This document shows positions 12,661 to 24,368 of a stretch of 60,000 nucleotides of DNA, piece after piece. Numbering within the stretch: position 1 is the first letter of the stretch; every line of letters starts with the position of its first letter. The DNA lies in assembly GCF_008831285.2 (NCBI RefSeq), contig NC_045144.1, positions 7,665,886 to 7,725,885 on the forward strand, read 5' to 3'. Origin of the DNA: Nymphaea colorata. Taxonomy: Eukaryota; Streptophyta; Magnoliopsida; Nymphaeales; Nymphaeaceae. Below the pieces are notes generated by a model that ran no database searches, was not told the DNA's origin, and saw only the letters and a list, made by a program, of their open reading frames with translations. A program made the position numbers and the translations under genes.

Positions 12661-13791
12661 TTAAAACAGGGCTCTGAAGTCCCAGAGATGCACGCCCGTG
12701 CTGGCCGAGCACCCGGCGACATGCTCGTCGTCGGCCACCAAATCCGTCCCGTCGTCGATCCCAAACTCCAGATCATAGAGAAATTCACCAGCCTCCGCAT
12801 CCCACACGCTGATGGTTCCATCAATGGAGGTAAAAGCGTAGCCACTGTTCAAGCTGCACAAGATCTTGACTTGGGCAACGTCTATATCCCCAAGATAGAA
12901 GCTGCAGACCTCTTCCATGCCCCTCACCTTCGCCACCTTCGCCACGCCATTGGCGTAAACCATCAAGCACCGATCCCCTTGGACGTCCAGTGAGTCAACA
13001 ACAATGCCCTCCTCGGGCTCCTCTTCACTGAGCACGAATCCGCCGTGCTGCAAATCAAGGACGACAGCCTTCGACGCCGTCACCGCCACTGCTAGATGCT
13101 CGTCGGCGACCCTAACGCGTCCAAGCCGATGGTTCGGCTGCGGCTCCGTCAGCAATTGCCAGCCGAGGACCGCTTCGGGGTCAGTAAGGCCGCCACCTAT
13201 GAAGCTGATCTCCTCTGTGACGCCGTTCCATATGTGGAAGGCCCGGCCGGGGGCGCCGGAGAAGAGTCCAATCCACCACCGGCTGCAGCCAGCGAAATCG
13301 ATCAGAAGGCCGTCGTCGTAGACGCTGCCGACGTGCGCGAGGCGGGAGTTCCGGCCAGGGATCATGCCCACGCAGACGTTGCCGTCGAGGGAGGCGAATA
13401 TAACATTGTTGCCCCTCAAGACGATACCGGAGATGCTATGGGAGAAGGGACCGAGCCTGTCTGGGTTCGTTGGCCTGAACCTACTTACCCAGTGGTTCGA
13501 GCCCATGTCGAAGACCCGGACCGACCCATCCAAGAAGCCGCAGGCCAAGTAAGCATCGGACAGTGCCACTCGCAGACATGTGTTCCTCCGGTTTGCGCCG
13601 TCGGTGTTTCCGGCGAGCTCAAGGGGCGTATACGTCGCGCGGCCGATGTGGAAGTTGAGCGCCGTCCGGTGGCGATAAACGTAATCGTCATGCCAAGTCG
13701 CATGGGATCGACGGCTCATGCCCCATATCCGGCGGTGAAGGGCCTGCCACAGCAATTCGGAACCAGATATTGCTCTCCATTGGGAGCAAAC
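12661..13791 (-). CDS. SAP: STERILE APETALA-like F-box protein, exon 2
   Basis: This is the second and last exon, 376 codons plus TAA at 12663-12661. It follows an acceptor (pyrimidine-rich tract, then CTTGTGCAG, AG at 13793-13792). It completes the F-box-like segment (VCSQWRAISGSELLWQ, residues 77-92 of the joined protein) and carries weak WD40-type blades. Examples are GFLDGSVRVFD (about 160-171), SIDGTISVWDAEAG (about 398-411) and HLWDF near the C terminus. The blocks CSRWWIGLFSGAPGRAFHIW and GGLTDPEAVLGW match, from memory, the Arabidopsis SAP protein (446 residues, against 452 here). In that plant SAP is an SCF ubiquitin-ligase receptor that promotes organ growth through turnover of PEAPOD/KIX repressors and acts in flower development. 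The frame opens upstream of the exon without an ATG, so the start must come from exon 1. No frameshift or internal stop is present. Confidence 0.93.
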   Translation of the reverse strand, partial: VCSQWRAISGSELLWQALHRRIWGMSRRSHATWHDDYVYRHRTALNFHIGRATYTPLELAGNTDGANRRNTCLRVALSDAYLACGFLDGSVRVFDMGSNHWVSRFRPTNPDRLGPFSHSISGIVLRGNNVIFASLDGNVCVGMIPGRNSRLAHVGSVYDDGLLIDFAGCSRWWIGLFSGAPGRAFHIWNGVTEEISFIGGGLTDPEAVLGWQLLTEPQPNHRLGRVRVADEHLAVAVTASKAVVLDLQHGGFVLSEEEPEEGIVVDSLDVQGDRCLMVYANGVAKVAKVRGMEEVCSFYLGDIDVAQVKILCSLNSGYAFTSIDGTISVWDAEAGEFLYDLEFGIDDGTDLVADDEHVAGCSASTGVHLWDFRALF

Positions 13792-14326
13792 CTGCACAAG
13801 TGTGAACAAGCGAAAATTGGATTATATACAAGCCAGTAAGAAACCATATTCTTCGCCGACCAACAATGACAAAATCGACAGTACCTTGTTGCATATAACA
13901 AATTTGCTCCACTCCTTTTATCCATCTTTTCACTTATACCAATTACAGAGAACCCAAATTCGAAGGACAAGGACATAAATGATTTCATATTTGACAAATA
14001 AAGGTTTAAGTTTACACATACGAAAGCATCATATATTTTATAGAAGTAATAACCAAGTTTCTCTTTCTCTCTTCTCCCTCACCGTATATATAAAATGAAG
14101 AGGAAAGCTAGATCTCCCATTAAACAATCCAAATAACTATATCAATGTCCTTCATTTATCTAATGACAACAAAACTAACAATAAAACAAATCCAACTGTC
14201 TTTCATTTCTTGTTTGCACACAGAACTATTATATATACATGCGCCTCAAGATTCATGCCACGGCAACTTCTGGCTTTTGAGCCTTCAATATGACAAGAAG
14301 GCACAATTGCCAACGCTGTTATTTGC

Positions 14327-14436
<110 letters not shown>

Positions 14437-15580
14437 GAGCAAAATAAAATCATGAGTATTGATAAATGTTCAAAGGATGGAACAAGACAAGCCACTTGCC
14501 ATGCATTTTATTACAGTATAGTTTCGGTCCTTGTACTACGTTGAATTCATTGTTTAAGAGGAGGGAACCGATGCTTCCAAAATAAATTAAACAAAGCACG
14601 AAAAGAATCAACTTATAGTAAGTAAGTAACACCAAGGTCATCAACACTCGAGGGATACACGTCGGCAGACTACACGTCCGACGTCAGAGAGATAAGTAGG
14701 TTATTTACACAAAAATAATTTCATTAGTTTTCACCTTTTTTTTTTTAACATAAAGTGCTTCTTAAACTTTGAAATTTAAAATAACCTAAACTTTTAGCTG
14801 AAAATTCCAAACTCCGCCAAGTGATGAAGACCATAGAAAAGCTGTTCAAGACTTTTTTGGAGGTTGGTTAAACCACATATCTTGGACGCGGGGAACACCC
14901 GTGTCTTGTTCTTCCCACTCTTGGGACACGAAGAACAGTTCATCCTGTTGTTGAGGACGGACGGCATATCCACCCGTCTACTGACATGAAGAACATGTCC
15001 AAATCAAACGTCCTTTTATGTTCTCAAACCCAAAGATGTGCACTTCAAAAGAACAATGCCATTGTTACCGAACGCCGGTTTAATCACATTAACAGCATGG
15101 GTTCACTTGGCGCTTCCACAAACCTTTATCTCGGCTGCTTTCTTTCATCCATAATAAAGATGCCAACATTTCTTTAGATGGGTGATGCCATGTCCAGTTA
15201 AGCTTTAAATTATTTGGAAAAGAGAGTGGAAAAACCATTTTTTAGAAATAAAAAAGGGGTTTCATTTTTTTAACAAAAAAAAGGATGCTAGAACAACTCT
15301 GCTGACGCGGTCAAAAACTCATGCAAACAATTTCATAAGGATTTATTTTGCCGGCAATACCCATTCAAGTACAAGTTTTATCACCGATTGTTTTTCTCTA
15401 TTTGCGAAGAAAATATGAAACAAATTTTATATAGTTCCATGGTTCCGGATTAAAAATCTAAATTAGGATTGAGAAACCAATTAAAAAGGTAAAATCTCTT
15501 CAGGGCGAGACATCAACTTCGATAGCGCATCTTCATGATCCCCAGAGGCAGTCCAACTAAAATCATGCATATCTCCCTAT

Positions 15581-15583
15581 CTT

Positions 15584-15624
<41 letters not shown>

Positions 15625-15634
15625 TATATATATA
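15581..15634. repeat. (CT)n(CA)n(TA)n microsatellite
   Basis: Consecutive CT, CA and TA runs within the SAP intron, seen directly. Confidence 0.9.
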
Positions 15635-16396
15635 AACATTGGACACACTAGGAAAATACGGACAACACATTCAAAGACAATTTTGGAAATAAAAAATATG
15701 AAACTTTTGAAGCAGAAACACGGTAAACATTAACTAGTTAAGTTAATCACGTTTCTAAAGTCTAGTTCATGCTGCTAAGCGGTTCCAGCTTGAGCATGTT
15801 TTTCTTACCGGTTAGCATGATTTTCTCAGAAATTTCTGAGTATTTTTCATGTTCAGCTAGGCGTTTGGAGCAACATTAGCCCATGTAAAATCAAAAGCTC
15901 TCCAAGAAAAAACATGCATCTTACAAACCAAGTTTAGGTCAGTGCTTAGAAATGTTCTCTTCTGGGTAGCTTGGCAGCATTAACAACTTGCAAGTGTTTC
16001 ATGAATCTACTCCAAAAATTGTTGCATGGAATATCGGCTCTAGTGTCCGATGAACCTACTCCAACCTTACCTTTGGAGCAAAGCCTCGAGACACCCAGAA
16101 AGATACTTTGTTGCCAAACGACCTCTTTAGCCAGTGCCTTCCCACAATTTGAGATGTGTAAACATAACTTTGGAAGACATTCACACTGACACACATAGAC
16201 AGAAACATGCTAAACCAGTCGTATTTTCAAAACTGGCCTCTATTGATTACAAAATCTTACAAAGCTTACACAGATTTAAAAATCTAATTATCATAGATCC
16301 ATTACATTTTTGTTCATGAAACTCATATGCGGACAATAGGCTACACACAAATGAAAAGAAGAGATGGAGACTGAAAATTCTTATGGAGGCATGTTT

Positions 16397-16670
16397 ATGT
16401 GGTGAAGAAAGAAGACCACAGCTAGCTTATAGAGATTTCATTATTGCAATCTGACCTTATATATGCATTCAACGTAATTTATTGAAACCAAACCTTACGT
16501 GTACAATTAACTATCCTAACCCATGTGGTGGGCGCAGCTAGAGATTCTATTATTGCAGTTGGACCCTTATATATACAATTAAGTAAACCTAACCTATGTG
16601 GTGAAGGCCACGGCTAGATCTTTTATTATTGCACCGAACCTTATATATTCATTTAGTATCTGTGTATAAA
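16397..16670. repeat. degenerate tandem repeat, three units
   Basis: Units begin at about 16397, 16523 and 16596. Each has ATGTGGTG, then a GCTAG core, then TTATTGCA, then CTTATATAT. Spacing is uneven (about 126 and 73 bp), so the units are divergent. It lies inside the SAP intron. Confidence 0.6.
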
Positions 16671-16840
16671 TTCTTCTTCCATGCATTACTTTGGGTTAGA
16701 CGGGTCCCCACCACGTCATGTGATGAGAGACAGACTAGCTGTTGAGCAAATGGAAGTCTTCAACTCAAGGGGTCATGGTTGCAAGGCCGGAGCCTGCCAT
16801 GCCTCATGTTGATGAGTATGCGTCTCCCAGTAAAAAGAAT

Positions 16841-17085
16841 CTGGAGCGTTTGGATGGCAGCGATGTTTTTGAGGCAGAACTTTGGTTTTTGGAAGTGTTT
16901 GGATTAACATGAAAAATGGATTTGCCCACAACTTATTTTTCACAAAAACTGGTTTTGCACAAGGAAGTCCAGGTTATTATTCACAAAAAACACGAAAACC
17001 AATTTTTAAAAACCACTTAAAAAACTTGGTTTAAACCAAGTTTTTCAAAAACTGGGTTTTGGAGGGTGTCATCCAAACACCCCAG
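16841..17085. mobile_element. MITE or foldback element with GTTTGGATG termini
   Basis: The left end CTGGAGCGTTTGGATGGCA pairs with the right end, whose reverse complement reads CTGGGGTGTTTGGATGACA (16 of 19 identical). The interior contains the palindrome ACTTGGTTTAAACCAAGT at about 17025-17042. Plant MITEs with GTTTGGATG ends are common. I found no clear target-site duplication. It lies within the SAP intron. Confidence 0.6.
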
Positions 17086-17904
17086 TTTTCCTTCATTTTC
17101 CAAAGCCATGCAAATATCTAATTAGAGATCAAGATTTTTGATAATGTAACTGCGAATATAAATAGCCCTACAGGTATTTTTCAGTGACACGCCGTATATT
17201 AAAATCTATTGCACAGGCAAATCACAATTTTACGTTAAAAAAATGCAATCTATTCTTTGGTCCTTTTAAAAGAACAAGGGAAAGAACTTATGTGGCTGAA
17301 TGGCAAGGAAACAACTTGCACCTAGAGGTTCCCAATTAGTGTGATGGAAAATATAGACTATGTGCATTTTTTACATAATATAGAGAAATTATGTACATCG
17401 GCCATAGATATAGTCAGGCATAGTTGCTTTAGTAGGACCCCACTTGCGTCATATTTTAACATAAAATCACAAATTTTAAAGAGACTAAGTTTTGGTACAT
17501 ATAATTTGGACCACTAAATTTCAACCTCCTAATTTGTTGAGTACTATAATCACATTGAGGGTTGATCACTTGGAACAATCCGCATCAGATCGCATGCATA
17601 AATTTACTAAGGAACACCACCTCTACATTAGCTAAATTATGCGACATAAAACTGTGAGCAGAAGACATTCTTCTCTGGATATAAGAAAAATTTGTTGCTT
17701 ATTATTCTGCTGAAGACAGGCCCTGGAACAAACAAACGCACCAAAAGCTTTTAATCGCCATGTCTAATTGGCTAGATTAATGGAACACCCTTACAAGGCA
17801 TTTCGAACATCAAAAAAAGGGCAGTTCTTAGTAAGCAAAGAATACAATCCATTGGTAGAACATGTTCTTTCAAGTTTCTGAGTCAGAGATCTAAATAAGA
17901 AACG

Positions 17905-17922
17905 AGAGAGAGAGAGAGAGAG
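17905..17922. repeat. (GA)n microsatellite
   Basis: A short GA run within the SAP intron. Confidence 0.85.
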
Positions 17923-20853
17923 TATGACTATGATCATGACTTACTGAAACACTAAAAAAATTTTAATGGCCCCGAACAGGGATGAGGTCCGCGCCCACCG
18001 GTCAGTAAAAGTATAAAAAGAAGAAACAAAAAGGGGGACGAGACGCAACCACACAGACATTCCAAGAGTTTCTACCGATTAAACAAGTCAGAATCTGGTA
18101 AAGATAGTCCATTTAAAAGACAAACTCTGGACATGAGTTCTTTTGGTCCCCAAAATAACAGCGCGTGAAAGAACCGACGGAAGATCAGCACCAGATTTTC
18201 CCAAATTCCCACCGCAAGTCAGACGATGGCGGTGAACTGACTGACCTTTCCGATCATAAAGTTGAAAGGGAAAACAAATTCCTGCTCTACTGTCATCATA
18301 CTATCATCATATGCAACGTGAAGCGTGAGAAGGAAAGAAGGTAGAAAGCACTCCCACATTCTAACCGACCGAGGTGTTGCCCACAAGCAGACCAAAACTG
18401 TACTCCCATCACATGTGCGACGGTGTTCTGTGCGTATTTATTCGTTTCTATATCGAGAAAAACTATTTTATTAGTGTTGGAGAAATGACAATTCCTTGCC
18501 ATCCTACCTCTCTATGCCCCTCTATCATCTATTCATAGGTTCTGTACTTTTGGTGTAGGCTGATTGACAGGACTTTAAAGTAAATAAATAGGAAAATTTA
18601 TGATAGCCAAGCAGCACCTCTCTCTCTCTCTAAACTACTTCTCTCTAAAATACTTTTCCTGTCTTTCTTCTTTCTCTCTCTCTCTCACATCATTCATGCC
18701 CTCGAGAAAGCGAAGACGCACACAATCACTTTCCCAGCCTTTTGACCGGGAATTCAGGCAGTTTCTTGAGCTGCCCAACTGAAAATAAGAAATGGAGGGG
18801 AGGGGAAGAAAAGAGGAGAGACAAGGTGAGGAAGGTGGGGGTGGGGAAAACCACCATACAGTTTGTGCGTACTTGATCTGAATTGTCTTGTAATTCAGAA
18901 ACAAGAGACAAAAGACGTCAACTCAAGCTTTACCCAACAAGGGGTCAAGCCGTACAGAGCCTCGGGTGTGATCTACGCTTGTACTGTTTTCTTTCATACA
19001 AAGAACATATACACGGAGCCATGAGGCAAAGCGACCGGTGGGAAAGGCGAAACAGAAAGGGGGAAAAAATATAGAAAAGAAAATTGAAAAGGTGAAAGGG
19101 AAAGGGAGAGAACTCGAAAAGAGAGATCAGAAAAAGCAGCCGTTGCAGAACAGTGAAATAAATTTCCATCCCCTTTTTCATAAAACTACAGGACAATATA
19201 GAGTCTTTGAAAATTAAAAAGATGGTCAGAAAGAGAGAGAAGGCCAAAATCCTTTCTTCCTACGTGATACCAGGCAAAGAGTTTCTGCTTTTATTGTTCC
19301 TACCCTCTGTTTCTTAATGAGTTTTAAATCAGAAAGACAGACATGCAGTGGTACTGGAGTTCAGTTTAATGGGGGAGTCAAAGGGAGAAAATGACGACCC
19401 AATGGGAAGAGGCAGGCAGGAAAGAGCATACGTAAACCTCCAGTAAAGCATTGATCACGTGAGCGCACAAGTGATAGAATTTCTCTCTCGGCTTTTCGCC
19501 ACGGCAGAAGTACACCTCATGATTCTATAAGGAAATATTTGCCGCGCCGGCTAAGTCCACTGCCCATAGCCGGACTAAGTCAAAACAGTTTGTAAGAGAA
19601 CAGCAAAAAAGACTGAAAAGGAGGAGGCATGGACTCGGAATCCGCCATTGCCTGGCCCTTGGTGGCTCGTGACTGAGCCCTCTTGGAGAAACCTACTGCT
19701 CTGTCCCTGTGAAAAGCAAACATGATCGTACCAATTGGTACCACCAGGGAGCAGGCGCTGGTAGTAGCCATCCCTTTTGTTGTGAGATGTAATGACATGC
19801 AGAGAAATGGAGGGTACTCAACTCCTTCAAAGCATATTGACCTCTCGAATATGGAATAGACAGGGCAGAGAACGGCATCGATGGAAAGGTAACAAAAAGT
19901 TCATGAACCACATACTAGAATTGGAATTGGAACTGGAACGGAATACTGAAATCTCCATGAACCTAACTCGAGTCGGGAATTTTTCGGTTCCCCCTTCTTT
20001 TCGAAGGGTTGCGTTTCATCGATTGATGCCTAAATGTATAAGATAACCAGGATTCAGACGGCAGCCGAGTGACCAAACATTCAAAGGCAAGGTATTGTGG
20101 GCGTTAGGTCATGCGGTTACCGAAGAGAATTGGAAAAATTATCCACTTGTGCAGGTAAGACTATGATGGGTACACAAGCCTAACTCTAAGGCGGTCAAGG
20201 CCAAAATTAAAGAGTCCCCACATCTCAGAAGACGGCGAAGTATTCAAAGTTGTGAATCTAGGATCATATCTGCCCTAGAAAAGCCCACCAACCACATGCA
20301 TGTGACACATGCAATATTAGCGTCTAAATAGAAAAGTGCATGTGGTCCTCTACCCTTGATTTCATACGCCAACTCTCCGTGATTAGACAAGCATTCAGAT
20401 CATGACGATGAGTGGAGAGATGATGACAGGAAGCTCAACGCTAGCAAAGGAATATGCTATAAACTGTGGGATTATACATGTTTGGCTGAGTTTGTATTCT
20501 AGGCGCACAATTGCACGTTACATGATGGTGATGGTGAAGATGATTACATGGATGATAGCGATGATTACATCAATCATAAAACGTAGCCCGCTCTTGCGCT
20601 TTCACAGATCATTACTGCCCAACTCGTAGGCATCCATGGTCAAAGAAAGAAGGTAGGGAAAGGAGCTAATCATGCAGTAATTTCATGAAAAACTTCCACG
20701 CGTTTCCGTTTTTTAAGTGTGTAACAAGTATAGCTACATAAGTAACTAGCAGATAGCACAACGCAGATGAACATAGACTTCACAGGCTAGAAAAGTTTGA
20801 CCCATGCTAGGCACAAACATAAGACTGACACCCCTTTGGTCATCACTTCAACC

Positions 20854-20873
20854 GAGAGAGAGAGAGAGAGAGA
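20854..20873. repeat. (GA)n microsatellite
   Basis: A short GA run within the SAP intron. A GATGATGATGATGATG run follows at about 20987-21002. Confidence 0.85.
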
Positions 20874-22286
20874 AGAAGCGCGCGCTCTCTACTTTGAGAC
20901 TTGGAGGTGCGGCGGGTGACAGAGAAGCGAGCGGAGCAGGTGACAGAAGTGAGCGGACGGGGGTGGGGGGCTTCTCCCAGCGGTGGCGATGATGATGATG
21001 ATGGCGGTTGTGTAAAATTAGGAAAGGGGTGAAGACACAAGCAGACAAAGGGAACGGAGAGGGAAAGCACAGTTTCCAATCAACAGAAGAATGAACACTA
21101 GTAGATCCCACCACAGCCGATATTACTACTGAAAGGACCGAAACGTACAGATAATGCCCAAGAGATCTTTTAACACTGAAACCTGCTGTCATCGTGATCT
21201 CTCTCTCTCCCTCAGTGCGTCGCCCAGATGAAAAGAATGACAGTCTTTTAGGGCGATTCCAGTATTAGCAGAAAGATAGCCAAACAGGAGAATCCCTCCC
21301 CAATCCCATTGACAAGGAGATGACAATGAAGGAATAACGACCAAAGGCTTCTCCCGCCCACTTACACCTTACTGGGTGCTCTCTCTCTGTCTCTCTCTAG
21401 GGAATCGAGAACCCCTTACCGGATGCAGAATGATGTGTGCAGTCAGCAACTAGCCAAACACAGAAGGTCGGACTGGAAATGGAAGCATTCCCTTTCCCAT
21501 AAGAATGCTCCCAAAGGAAAAGACGCTCAAGCTGATTGCGTCCACGAGATATACAAGGAAAATAAAAAGGAGGAAAAGAGCTTCTTTCCAAATTTTAACC
21601 GACTTAGAAAGAGAAAGCTCCATGAAATTACAGCGACGCCATGGAAATAGAGAGAGAGAGACCGACGCAGACGCATTTATTTTGAGGACAGCGCGTTTCG
21701 CAGCGAGAGAGACGTCCGTAAACTATCAGTTAACAGTTGCAAAAAAACGAAAAACAAAATAGATCACTCTCAGACAGAATCGCGGCTACTGAATGATCAA
21801 CACTGTTTATGAAAAGAAAGCTGCAAACAATATATCAAAGAGAACAAGATCACAAAAAAATAAAGAATAAAACTATGCTATTCGAAAGAGAAACGCAAAA
21901 GCACGCGAGCAAGGTCCACGAAAACCTGAAGAATTAAACAGAATCGTTCCTTCTCGTCTTTTTTCACATTCTGTTTGTAACGAGAACGGCAAAGAAAGCC
22001 ATGAAGACGGAAACCCTAACGCCATTTGATCAACGGATGAAGTCTCCCTAAAGAGAAACCGCAACCTTGCGGGATTCCCAAACCAGAAACCCGGAAGATC
22101 ACGACCGATAATCCTCAAGTCTAAAACCGAGACGATCGTTCGCCCGCGATCCCGTTCCCCGTTTCTACGTTATGCATTTCGTTCTTCTCGCTTTTCTCGT
22201 TTGCTTTTCCTTTTCCTGCGTTATCTTGCGTAATGCGCAGGCCAGAGAAGAAGAAGAAGAAGAGATGATGGATCGTGAGTACGAAC

Positions 22287-22514
22287 CTGGAAGATGTTGG
22301 CGAGGGCGTAGCCGGCGGCGAGCCGGCCGCCTGACCGAGCCGCGTCCGTGGCGACCCGGACTGCGAGCGACTCGAGAAACGGCTCGGGCCAGACACCGTT
22401 CGCCCTCCTCCGCGTCGACGCCGAGGACGAGCCCCGCCTTCGCGACGACGACTCGGCGCCCCTCGCGCCTCCGTCCTCCGTCTCGTCCTCGGAGGTGGAG
22501 GACGCCGACGACAT
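22287..22514 (-). CDS. SAP: STERILE APETALA-like F-box protein, exon 1
   Basis: Exon 1 supplies residues 1-76. The start is the ATG at 22514-22512 (MSSASSTSED), matching the Ser-rich start I remember for the family. The open frame extends 16 codons further up, but that end begins with GTG, not ATG. A low-complexity Ser/Arg/acidic segment (residues 1-38) is followed by ANGVWPEPFLESLAVRVA (39-56) and YALANIFQ (69-76). Together these are the first half of the F-box-like domain. The exon ends after a complete codon at CAG, with the donor GTTCGT. GC content is very high. The large distance from exon 2 means this half of the gene could be missed by gene finders, leaving exon 2 without a start. Confidence 0.92.
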
Positions 22515-22627
22515 CCCGTCTCGTCTCGCCGGAGAATCGTAAACCACCGGAGAAACAATCACAAAGAGGGAGCCATCATCAACAAAGAAGAGAAAGAGAG
22601 GGGAAACCCAGGGAGCGATGCCGAGGC

Positions 22628-22635
22628 TTTAAATA
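22628..22635 (-). promoter_or_regulatory. TATA-like box of the SAP-like gene
   Basis: On the minus strand TATTTAAA stands about 115 bp above the ATG. That would put transcription start near 22600 and give a leader of about 85-90 nt. It is the only A/T-rich octamer in an otherwise GC-rich proximal promoter. Confidence 0.5.
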
Positions 22636-22643
22636 TTCCGCCA

Positions 22644-22652
22644 TTTCCCGCC
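22644..22652. promoter_or_regulatory. E2F-type site
   Basis: TTTCCCGCC on the plus strand matches the E2F consensus TTTSSCGC. It lies about 10 bp upstream of the TATA-like box. In plants such sites link genes to cell-cycle E2F/DP factors. A single match can be chance in GC-rich DNA. Confidence 0.4.
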
Positions 22653-22659
22653 AGCCGGT

Positions 22660-22668
22660 GCCACGTCA
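22660..22668 (-). promoter_or_regulatory. ACGT-core bZIP element
   Basis: TGACGTGGC on the minus strand is a hybrid C-box/G-box, a known high-affinity site for plant bZIP factors. It lies about 25 bp above the TATA-like box. Function is inferred. Confidence 0.4.
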
Positions 22669-22990
22669 GCTTCTGCACAGCCCAACTCGCCGTCCGAGGC
22701 CGTCCGGGAGAGGGAAAGAGTGAGCAGGTGAGGGGGAAGAGTGTGGGGCCCACCCCTCCTCCCCCTCTCCCTCTGCTCAGTTGCTCGTGCGGAGCCGGCC
22801 GTCACCGGCCGCCAACGGGGTCTCGCCACGTCGCCGGCGGTGAGTGGCTGCCACCGAGACGGTCAAAGTAAGAGATAAAGAGAGAGAAAGGGACGGCACG
22901 AGCCACAAGAGAGCGGCTCGCCGTTCCCTCCCTCCGCCGATGCCTAACTTTTGCTTTGGATGATATGACCCCGCCCGACTCTCCCCGGGT

Positions 22991-24104
22991 CCCACCGAAA
23001 AAATAAAATACATTCAGAAAAAAGGAATTTACTTTCTTTTTTTTTTATTTTATTTTTTAAAGATATAAAAATACCAAAAGGGACACGAAGCGGCCACCAT
23101 GGGAAGGGCAAAGTCGTCACCCCATCTACCCTGCACCAGTTGTTCCGTATCGTTTTTTTCGCTCATTAGGAGGCGCTCTTAGTTTTTGAAATAATCTAAT
23201 TTAAAATTTGTTTTATTTTATTTTAAATTTTTTTTAAAAAAATAAACTTGCGAAATCCCTTTTAGTCGGTGGGGCCGAGTGCTATCGGCGTTTCTGGTAT
23301 CGATTTTCGCATCGTATCGGTTTGCCGACTCCATTGTAGCTTAGTCTTTTTTCTTATGTTCTTTGGAACACACTGTTTCATGATATGTTTATTTTGTGAA
23401 ACATATTGAGGGAAATACATAAATTGAAAACAGTATTTTCGTCACCAAATGTCTTCATAGATTGTCCATGCATTGCACAATTATTTGGGATGAAAGATTT
23501 CTTGAGCAGAAATAATTTTATGGTCTATATGGTTGGGAATTTTTTTTCACGAAGAAGGTTGGCTTAGAGCTAAACTAAGATTTTGGAAACGCCCCACAAC
23601 AACCTTTGCAAAAAAAAAAAAAAAAAACCGGATATTTTTTAGGAGTTGATGATTCAAGTACAATGGTGGAAATTTTTATAAAAAAAAAACGTACACCAAA
23701 AAATATTTCAACTACTAGGTGAGTTTTGAATTTCAAGGATCTTAATTTGGAGAATGATCTGGCATAGAACCCACACAATGATACCTGCTTTGTTAGACGT
23801 GAGATGACATATAGTTCGACAAGTTATTACTGTTTCATGAACCTACTCAAAAAATTGAGCTAAACACATCGTGTTCTATGAATCTACCTCAATTTGTAGG
23901 GTAGGTTCATAGTACAGTAACAACTTATTATTATAGCCAACATACCATCAAGGATTACATGATTACCTAATATTGCATCTAGAGGTTTGATTTAAACATG
24001 GTGCATCTGAAATGATCCATAGTTCTGACAGACTATGAATAGTCAGTTGCATAATTAAGATTATTGTCATGCTTGAAATCCATTTGGTGTTGGCTGCAAA
24101 GTTG
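22991..24104. other. intergenic sequence
   Basis: No gene is supported. It holds A-runs at about 23611-23628 and the hairpin described at 23821-23926. Confidence 0.4.
23821..23926. repeat. 106-bp hairpin with 39-nt arms
   Basis: The arm at 23821-23859 and the reverse complement of 23888-23926 agree at about four fifths of positions, both beginning AAGTT and ending AATTGAG. The loop is 28 nt. A related phrase (ATGAACCTGCCCAAAAAATG) occurs at about 50141 and a weaker relative at about 15990. It could be a small foldback MITE. No known miRNA sequence is recognised in it. Confidence 0.7.
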
Positions 24105-24368
24105 ATTTTGTTAGAGAATGGTTGTGAGATCACTAAATGATAGCGTCATAGGATCGTGATTGCGTCTCGCAACAAGAAGAGTCCACCTAAATCGTTTCAA
24201 GCACGAGTCACAGGATACTAACCAGTTTCTAACTATGTCTTTGCGTATGATTTATTTCCTTGTTTAACTATCTATGCACATCTATTGTAATCTTTATCAT
24301 TATCATCTTGTGTAACAGAACTTCTTGGTAACATCAATATAAATGTACTCATCCATCACAACAGATGT
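24105..24368. mobile_element. probable solo LTR
   Basis: A 254-bp segment from 24110 to 24363 starts TGTTAGAGAATGG and ends CATCACAACA, giving TGTT/AACA ends. It is flanked by GATTT (24105-24109) and GATGT (24364-24368), which differ at one base, as expected for an ageing 5-bp target duplication. The interior has a Copia-like U5 feel (TGTAATCTTTATC, TATAAATGTAC). No internal domain is adjacent. Confidence 0.55.

Larger units (their letters stand above)
22515..22990 (-). promoter_or_regulatory. GC-rich proximal promoter island
   Basis: With exon 1, this forms a GC- and CpG-rich island that stops abruptly near 23000, where A/T-rich sequence begins. It contains the TATA-like, E2F-type and bZIP-type sites and CT/CCT-rich runs (minus strand). 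It covers the leader and promoter of the SAP-like gene. Confidence 0.5.

Noticed and set aside
13096-13839. 247-codon plus-strand ORF
   Set aside because: It lies antisense to SAP exon 2. The minus strand carries the family motifs, and this frame is a by-product of GC-rich codon use.
15946-16194. overlapping 72- and 82-codon ORFs inside the SAP intron
   Set aside because: There are no recognisable motifs on either strand and no splice context. They are treated as intronic noise or old repeat.
22172-22723. 183-codon plus-strand ORF rich in Arg and Pro
   Set aside because: It is antisense to SAP exon 1 and its GC-rich promoter. Its composition reflects the CpG-rich island.
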